NCBI GenBank assembly: GCA_029880325.1
Contig: JAOUOP010000044.1
Span: 1 to 64,000 of the forward strand
DNA from: Myxococcales bacterium
GTDB taxonomy: Bacteria > Myxococcota_A > Polyangia > Polyangiales > JAFGIB01
Direction of reading: 5' to 3'
DNA: 64,000 nt
Every line of letters starts with the position of its first letter. The stretch's first letter is position 1. The position numbers and the translations under genes are program-made. This document shows, one piece after another, positions 58,218 to 64,000 of this stretch. The notes under the pieces are model-generated. The model made no database searches. It saw nothing but the letters and a program-made list of their open reading frames with translations, and was not told the DNA's origin.

Positions 58218-60049
58218 CACCTCTGTCGCCGCAGCAGGTCGTTGGCGCTGCGTCGTAGTTGGTCTCGGTCTCTAGTCAAGCGGGCTGCCCTATCGTCGTC
58301 ACCGGTGCGCCGCGCTTCGGTGATTTCACGACTGAGTCTAGGCAGCTCGCGCTCCAAGTTCCGCTTGGCAAGCAGTGGGATGCCGTTGTGTAGCATCTGC
58401 TCCGCGTCATCCCTATCTCGATACACCTGCAATGCGAGCCGTTCCTTCAACCAGGAAAGGGCACCACTTTCTTCGAGCGTCGAAAGTAGCTCTGATACGT
58501 CCAGAACCCCACTTTCTTGAAGTGCGGCACGGGCCGCCCGATACACCTCGCGAAGCTCATGGCTGGTCAGCAGTCGCTCGAGCGCGGCCCCATCGCCCGT
58601 CTCGAGCAGTGCAGGCCGGTCCAGTAGCAAGCCGAGCAGCTCCGCCTGCAACCTGGGGAGCTTAACACGCTCCGGCGCAGGGTCCAGGGCGGATTTCCCA
58701 ATATTTTCAGGTGGTGTGCTGCGCTCGCGCTGCACCCCTTTGCGCAATTGCTGACGCACCACGCGGGGGTCGCTGACCCCGAAGCGCTGGCCCACGCGCT
58801 CGATGTAAAGTTGCAGTTCCACCGAATTTTTCACGTCAGCGAGCACCGATCCCAGGCTCTCCAGAGCCGCAGCCTGCTCTGCGGCGGTCTCACCGGCGGC
58901 GGCCGCTGCGCTGTCGATCAGGTACTCCACGCTCCCTCTTGCGCCGCCGATCAGCGCTTCGAGCCCGGCTGCACCCCGGGCGCGCAGGTAGCTATCTGGA
59001 TCTTCGCCCTTAGGCAAGGCCGCCACGCGCGCCCTGAGGCCCTGCTCGGCCAAAAGCGGGTGGGCCACCCGGATCGCCTTGGTGCCGGCGGCGTCACCGT
59101 CGAAGAGCAGCACCACGTCCTCGGCGTAGCGCGACAAAAGCCGCGCCTGCACGGTCGTAAAGGCGGTCCCCAGGGGTGCCACGGCGTTGGGAAAGCCCGC
59201 CTGGTGCAGCGCCAGGAGATCGAAATTGCCCTCGCAGAGCACCACGCTACCGCGGCGCCGGATCTCGACGCGGCCCTCGTGGAGCCCGAAGAGCAGGCTA
59301 CCCTTGCGATAAATCGGGCTCTCGGGGCTGTTGATGTACTTGGGGCCGTCGCGATCGCCGTCGGCGCCCGGCTGCGGCAAAATGCGACCGCTGAAGGCCA
59401 ACACGCTGCCCGAAACGTCGCGCACGGGAAACATCAGGCGCCCGCGGAAGCGGTCGTAGTGCCCGGTGCCCTCGCGATTGCGCGCGATGAGCCCCACCTC
59501 CTCGGCGTCCCTGGGGGAGACTCCGGCCTCCTGCAGATGCCGCGTCAGCTCGTCCCAGCGGTGGGGGGCGTAGCCGAGCCGGAAGCGGTCCGCGATGGCC
59601 GGGTCGACCCCGCGATGCTCCAGCTCCGCCCGCGCCAGCTGGCGCTGAGGGTGCGCGACGAGCTGTTGTTCGAAGAAGCGGCAGGCGGCTTCGTTGGCGC
59701 TGATCAGGCGCTGGCGGTGCTCGCGGGCGCGTCGCTGGGCGGCGCCTTCACCGGGTTGTTCGTCCGGGATCTCGACGCCGGTGCGAGCTCCCAGCTGGCG
59801 CGCGGCTTCAGGGAAGCTAATGCCCTCGAGCTGCATCAGAAACTCGAAGGGGTCACCCGACTGCTGGCAACCGAAGCAATGAAAGTATTTGTGACCCGCG
59901 CTTACGTTGAACGAAGGCGTTTTTTCGTTGTGGAAGGGGCACAGGCCCACGTGGTTAGTGCCCCGCTTGACCAGGCGAACGTGCTCACCGACCAGCGAAA
60001 CCATGTCCACGCGCCCGCGGATTTCATCGACGATCTCCTTTGGGATCAA
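58217..60049 (-). CDS. dnaG: DNA primase DnaG, TTG start
   Basis: A 610-residue primase that makes RNA primers for replication. The zinc-binding domain has CPFHNEKTPSF and HCFGCQQSGD; the TOPRIM core has VVLCEGNFDLLALHQAGF and LLFDGDAAGTKAI. TTG 60049 is chosen because GAGGGG lies upstream and the protein then begins with IPKEIVDEIRGRVD, as in the family. Longer in-frame alternatives would add a non-homologous Arg-rich stretch. It is cotranscribed with rpoD. Confidence 0.95.
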
Positions 60050-60234
60050 CGGCCCCTCGCGACGGGAGGAGAACGGGTGCAGCTCGCCCGGCTGTCGCCC
60101 GCGGCCTGCCGCCAAGTGCAGACCTGGCGAAAGTCTAGAACGCGTGCCCACCCCGTCAAGACGCCTCTGAAGCACTGCGGGTGCGGCTCGGGCGATTGAG
60201 AATGACGCCCCGGCAGCGTAGAAAGGTCGGCGCG

Positions 60235-61029
60235 ATGTCCTCGGAAATGGGCGGCGAGGACGGCGGGCGACGCGGCGGAGGCCTGGGCGAGGCACTGGGG
60301 GTTTTCGCGGCCGTCACGCTGGCCACCGTGGGCATCAGCCTGGCGGGGCGCTGGCCGCCGCTGGCCGACTACGAGCAGCTCGCGGTGGGGCTGCTCTTTC
60401 TGCTGGTGGCCATCGAACTCAGCCAGCGGCAGCCCGATGGCATCCGCCGCTATGGGCTGTCGCTGGGCGGCCTGCTGGAGCCGCCGGAACAAACGCCCGA
60501 GGGTGCCCGAGGCACGCTCGTGGACCTGCTCGAGGTCAGCTGGCGCGCGCTGCCCCTGGCGGCCCGCGAGATGGGCTGGGCGCTGGGGCTCGCACTACTG
60601 ATCTTCCCGCTCTACGCGCTGGGCTTTGGCGCCTACCAGCAGTGGCTCTGGCCCGAAAGCCACTTTGAGCTCCGCGTGCCCGAGGGGCTGCCGACGCTGC
60701 TGCTGTCGCAGGTGGTGGCCGTGGGCCTGCCCGAGGAGGCCTTTTTTCGCGGCTACCTGCAGGGACGCTTGAGCGACGCCTTCAAGGCGCGCCGGCGGAT
60801 CTTGGGCGCCGAGCTTTCGCTGGCGGCGCTGCTCTTGCAGGCCGTGCTTTTCGGGGTGATCCATTTCGCAGTCGACCTCCACCCGGCGCGCTTGGCGGTG
60901 TTCTTTCCGGCGCTGCTCTTCGGCTGGCTCAGGGCCCGCCGCGGCGGCATCGGGGCCGCCCTCGTGCTGCACGCCCTATCCAATGGGCTCGCCGAGCTGC
61001 TCGCCCACAGCTGGCTCTCAGTGGTATGA
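60235..61029 (+). CDS. CPBP-family intramembrane metalloprotease
   Basis: A 264-residue membrane protein with about seven helices. The CPBP/Rce1-type motifs are EEAFFR at 167-172 and FGVIHF at 206-211, with ALSNGL near the end carrying the third site. Glu168, Arg172 and His210 are expected to be catalytic. Substrates may be CaaX-like or sorted surface proteins; some Myxococcota members act as myxosortase-type proteins, but no target sequence was found here. Start ATG 60235 follows AAAGG; ATG 60202 is an alternative. Confidence 0.85.
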   Translation: MSSEMGGEDGGRRGGGLGEALGVFAAVTLATVGISLAGRWPPLADYEQLAVGLLFLLVAIELSQRQPDGIRRYGLSLGGLLEPPEQTPEGARGTLVDLLEVSWRALPLAAREMGWALGLALLIFPLYALGFGAYQQWLWPESHFELRVPEGLPTLLLSQVVAVGLPEEAFFRGYLQGRLSDAFKARRRILGAELSLAALLLQAVLFGVIHFAVDLHPARLAVFFPALLFGWLRARRGGIGAALVLHALSNGLAELLAHSWLSVV

Positions 61030-61036
61030 CGCCGCC

Positions 61037-61885
61037 GTGTCCATCGAACGCGCGACACTGATGCGAACCGTTCAGACGGCCCTGGAAGAGGACCTGGGAC
61101 GCGGGGACCTCACCACCGAGGCCTGCGTGGATGCGATCGTGGGCGGGCGGGCCGAGCTGCGCGCGCGCGAGCCGCTGGTTTTTTGTGGCGCCGAGGTCGC
61201 CTGCGAGGTCTACCGCCAGGTGGATCCGGCGCTGCAGGTCCAGGCCCACGCCGCCGATGGCGCGCGCCTCGAGCCCGGCGAGGTCGCCCTCGCGATCGCG
61301 GGGCCCGCGGCCTCGATCCTGAAGGGCGAGCGCGTGGCCTTGAACTTCGTGCAGGCCATGAGCGCGGTCGCCACCCATACGCGGCGCCACGTGGAGGCGG
61401 TGCCCGAGGGCTGCGCGTTGCGCATCGCCGACACGCGCAAGACCCTGCCCGGATTGCGCGCCCTACAGCGTCATGCGGTGCGCTGCGGCGGCGGGCACAA
61501 CCACCGCTACGATCTGTCGTCGGCGGTACTGATCAAAGACAACCACATCGCCGCCTGCGGTGGTGTCGGCGAGGCGGTGCGACGGGCCCGGGCCCAGGCG
61601 CCCCACACATCGCGCATCTGCTGCGAGGTCGACCGGGCCGGGCAGATCGAGGAGGCACTCGAGGCCGGCGCCGATGTGCTCCTGCTCGACAATTTCGACG
61701 ACGCCGAGCTGCCACAGGTGGTAGCCCAGGTCGCCGGCCGCGCGATCTGCGAGGTCTCGGGGCGCGTGAGAATCGAGCGCATCGCCGCCATCGCGCGCGC
61801 CGGAGTCGACGTGGTCAGCATCGGCGCCCTGACCCACTCGGCGCCGTCGGTGGACTTGGGCCTCGACTGGATCGCAGAGCCTTGA
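61037..61885 (+). CDS. nadC: Quinolinate phosphoribosyltransferase
   Basis: A 282-residue enzyme that decarboxylates quinolinate to nicotinate mononucleotide in NAD synthesis. Family motifs are EDLGRGDLTTEA, KTLPGLRALQRHAV with a following GGGHNHRYDL, and IKDNHI. GTG 61037 is chosen; ATG 61061 would truncate the N-terminus. The stop overlaps the start of birA. Confidence 0.95.
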   Translation: MSIERATLMRTVQTALEEDLGRGDLTTEACVDAIVGGRAELRAREPLVFCGAEVACEVYRQVDPALQVQAHAADGARLEPGEVALAIAGPAASILKGERVALNFVQAMSAVATHTRRHVEAVPEGCALRIADTRKTLPGLRALQRHAVRCGGGHNHRYDLSSAVLIKDNHIAACGGVGEAVRRARAQAPHTSRICCEVDRAGQIEEALEAGADVLLLDNFDDAELPQVVAQVAGRAICEVSGRVRIERIAAIARAGVDVVSIGALTHSAPSVDLGLDWIAEP

Positions 61886-62703
61886 GCGGCGCGGAGGCGG
61901 TGCCGCAGGAGCTTTCGCCCGCACGCATCGGGGAGCTTTTGCGTTCGCGGCGCTTTGGGCGCTCGATCGAGGTGGTGGCGCTGACCGACAGCACCAACGA
62001 CGACGCCCGGGCGGCGGCGACCCGGGGCGTGCCCGACGGCCATGTGGTGGTGGCCGACGCCCAGCGCAGCGGCCGCGGCTCCCAGGGACGCAGCTGGGCC
62101 TCGCCCCCGGGGCTGGACCTCTACCTCTCGATCGTGGCGCGGCCGGCGCTTTCGCTGTCGCAGCTGCCGCCGCTGACGCTGGCGGTGGGCCTGGGCGTGG
62201 CCGAAGCCGCAGAAGCCCTGACCGCAAAGGCCCCACGGCCGGGGCAGAGCCGCGTGAAGTGGCCCAATGACGTGTGGATCGACGGTCGCAAGTGCGCCGG
62301 TATCCTGGTGGAGGCGACCAGCGTGGGCGAGGCGCTGCAGGCGCTGGTGGTCGGCATCGGCCTGAACGTCAACCGCAGCCACTGGCCCGAGCAATTGCGC
62401 GATCGCGCCACGTCGCTGAAGCTGGCCTCGGAGAGCCCCACGCCCCTCGACCGCGCCGTGGCCCTATGCCGCACGCTCGAGGCCGTGGAGCGGTGGATCG
62501 ACAACCTCGTCGAGCACGGCAGTGCGGCGGTCGCGCGCGCCGTCGACCAGCGGCTTTTGTGGCGCGACCAGCGGGTGCGCTGCGATCGGATCGAAGGCGA
62601 ACTCCTGGGCGTGGCCGACAGCGGTGCCTTGCGCATCGCCACCGCGGCAGGGATGCGGGAGCTGGTGGCCGGACAGCTGGTGGCGATCGACGACCACGAT
62701 TGA
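61882..62703 (+). CDS. birA: Biotin-protein ligase, monofunctional
   Basis: A 273-residue enzyme that attaches biotin to carboxyl carriers. TDSTNDDAR, SGRGSQGRSWASP (the biotinyl-AMP loop) and KWPNDVWIDGRKCAGILVE are present. The N-terminal helix-turn-helix of bifunctional BirA is absent, so it should not repress transcription. TTG 61882 overlaps the nadC stop (TTGA); GTG 61900 is an alternative. Confidence 0.93.
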   Translation: MSGAEAVPQELSPARIGELLRSRRFGRSIEVVALTDSTNDDARAAATRGVPDGHVVVADAQRSGRGSQGRSWASPPGLDLYLSIVARPALSLSQLPPLTLAVGLGVAEAAEALTAKAPRPGQSRVKWPNDVWIDGRKCAGILVEATSVGEALQALVVGIGLNVNRSHWPEQLRDRATSLKLASESPTPLDRAVALCRTLEAVERWIDNLVEHGSAAVARAVDQRLLWRDQRVRCDRIEGELLGVADSGALRIATAAGMRELVAGQLVAIDDHD

Positions 62704-62735
62704 CAGCCCCGGGAGCCGGTCCCAAGGTGAGCGCG

Positions 62736-63698
62736 ATGGGCGAACTCGCATCGGTAGAACAGGAGGCACAGGCGCTTTCGGAGACGGTCGGAGTGCGGCG
62801 GCGCGACGACCTGCGGCTGCTGCAAATCCGCGGTGACGACCGCCAGAGCTGGCTCAACGGCCAGCTCACCAACGACGTGCGCGAGCTTGCGCCGGAGCGC
62901 GCGGTCTATGCCCTGGTGGTGGATGTACGCGGCAAGATCGTGGCCGACGTCTGGGCGTTTCAGAGTGCCATGGGCGGCGCCAGCGAGGACGGAGCGCTGT
63001 CGCTGTGGGTGCCGCGGACGCAGCTTTCGGACCTGCTCGAGATCTTCGAAGCCCAGATCATCATGGAGGACGTGGAGCTCAGCGAGGCCGAGACCGGCGG
63101 CGTGCTGTCGCTGCAAGGTCCCCTCGCGGACAAGGCCGCCGCCGAGATCCTCGCGCGCTGCCCGGGGCTCGAACGCGTGGGCTGCGACGAGCTGGGCGCA
63201 GGTGGTCAGTGGCTCTACGGGAGCCCGGATGCGCTCGTCGCGGCCGAACAAACAGCCGCTGCCGTAATCGCAGAACTCGGCGGCTGCGCCGTGTCCGAGG
63301 CCGGCTACGAGCTATCGCGGCTGCGGGCGGGCGTGCCGCGCTTCGGCGTCGACTTCGACCGCCGCCACTACCCCCAGGAGAGCGGTCTCAAGGAGCGCGC
63401 GGTTTCGTTCAACAAGGGCTGCTACATCGGCCAGGAAGTGATCTGCACACTCGAAAACCGCGGACGGCTGTCGCGACGGCTGGTGCGCCTCGAGGGCGAG
63501 CACCGGGGCCCGTTCGAGCCTGCGGCCCTGCTCGACGCCGACGGCGAGACGGTGGGTGAGCTGACCAGCGGCGCCTGGGATGGACGCCGCGGCCGCGCGC
63601 TGGCCCTGGGCTACGTGAAGTCGCGGGCCACCGCGACCGACACCCCCCTGAGCTATCGGGACGCCACCTTGCGGGTCGTCGCGATGGTCGGCCTGTAG
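62736..63698 (+). CDS. ygfZ: YgfZ/GcvT-like folate-binding protein
   Basis: A 320-residue protein of the YgfZ family, related to aminomethyltransferase GcvT. The signature KGCYIGQE is at 227-234, with the essential Cys at 229. YgfZ assists repair or assembly of iron-sulfur proteins such as MiaB, using tetrahydrofolate. ATG 62736 follows AAGGTGA. It follows birA, separated by 32 bases, in the same direction. Confidence 0.88.
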   Translation: MGELASVEQEAQALSETVGVRRRDDLRLLQIRGDDRQSWLNGQLTNDVRELAPERAVYALVVDVRGKIVADVWAFQSAMGGASEDGALSLWVPRTQLSDLLEIFEAQIIMEDVELSEAETGGVLSLQGPLADKAAAEILARCPGLERVGCDELGAGGQWLYGSPDALVAAEQTAAAVIAELGGCAVSEAGYELSRLRAGVPRFGVDFDRRHYPQESGLKERAVSFNKGCYIGQEVICTLENRGRLSRRLVRLEGEHRGPFEPAALLDADGETVGELTSGAWDGRRGRALALGYVKSRATATDTPLSYRDATLRVVAMVGL

Positions 63699-63869
63699 GT
63701 CCGACCCGGCCCGCAACACACAGCCGGCCGAGCGCCAGCACCCCCCCCCCGGCCAACCTACACGGCTCCAAAAGACACACGTTGCTGCCGCTCTGGAGCC
63801 GTGGGAGGATCGTAGGGTCGCATTTCGAGCGGCGCGGGGTGATGCGCAGGACATCCCCCGGGGCTGATC
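63699..63869. other. Intergenic gap with C10 tract
   Basis: No gene is seen. A run of ten C at 63741-63750 lies 120 bases before the kinase gene. No clear promoter hexamers were found. Confidence 0.4.
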
Positions 63870-64000
63870 ATGGACGAAGAAGACCCGCTAGTCGCACAGT
63901 GCCGCCTTCGTGTCGGTCGCATGATCAGCGGCAAATGGCGCCTGGACGCGCTGATCGGCGTGGGCGGCATGGCGGCGGTCTACATGGCCACCCACCGCAA
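63870..64000 (+). CDS. Ser/Thr protein kinase, truncated by window edge
   Basis: Only the first 43 residues are present. They contain the glycine-rich ATP-binding loop GVGGMAAVYMATH, which identifies a Hanks-type (STPK) kinase. The rest lies outside the window, so the accessory domains and membrane topology are unknown. The ATG at 63870 begins the protein; no ribosome binding site is evident beyond a GGGG stretch. Confidence 0.8.
   Translation, partial: MDEEDPLVAQCRLRVGRMISGKWRLDALIGVGGMAAVYMATHR

Overview
The window is GC-rich and gene-dense, and it lacks rRNA, CRISPR arrays, intact insertion sequences and prophage genes. The mix of genes points to a member of the Myxococcota (former Deltaproteobacteria): many lipoproteins with Asp/Gly/Ala-rich linkers, a Cys-rich lipoprotein, a giant TPR protein, a DUF4388-like protein, a TonB-like protein, an AT-hook-like Lys/Ala-rich sigma factor tail and a Ser/Thr kinase at the right edge. 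This placement is an inference from gene content, since no rRNA is present.

Left part (0-21 kb) is an accessory and metabolic region. It holds a DUF922 lipoprotein metalloprotease, a DUF2288 protein, a membrane fatty-acid desaturase, a LysM/MepA-type murein endopeptidase and a type-B carboxylesterase. Next comes a minus-strand operon (Cys-rich lipoprotein, CotH-like kinase, DUF4956 membrane protein). A divergent plus-strand group encodes a polyprenyl diphosphate synthase and a GbsR/MarR regulator. A tightly overlapping set follows: a thymidylate-kinase-like protein with a C-terminal 27-residue repeat array, a lipoprotein and a VTC-type polyphosphate polymerase, then a Na+/phosphate cotransporter. 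CotH, DUF4956 and VTC proteins are often encoded together in bacteria, so the 5.3-15.7 kb segment may be one phosphate/polyphosphate envelope system interrupted by other genes. After it come a GT-C-like membrane protein, a beta-barrel protein, a methylsuccinyl-CoA-dehydrogenase-like enzyme, and a decayed FAD-oxidase pseudogene in about 0.95 kb without intact genes.

Middle (21-38 kb): a 1.8-kresidue TPR protein divergent from a DUF4388/J-domain-like protein, a very large beta-propeller lipoprotein, queG, a TonB-like protein, a CBS protein, a HExxH protein and gyrA. gyrA carries Ala at the quinolone-sensitive Ser position.

Right part (38-64 kb) is conserved housekeeping. There is a long minus-strand set yajC-secD-secF-recJ-(membrane protein)-tilS-ftsH-folP-cdaA-cdaR-thioredoxin lipoprotein, which combines protein export, tRNA lysidine synthesis, membrane proteolysis, folate synthesis and c-di-AMP synthesis. 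ilvE, a DUF3105 lipoprotein, a zinc-ribbon coiled-coil protein and tRNA-Ile(CAU), the substrate of TilS, come next. They are followed by dnaG-rpoD, an intramembrane protease, nadC, a monofunctional birA, a YgfZ-like protein and the start of a Ser/Thr kinase gene.
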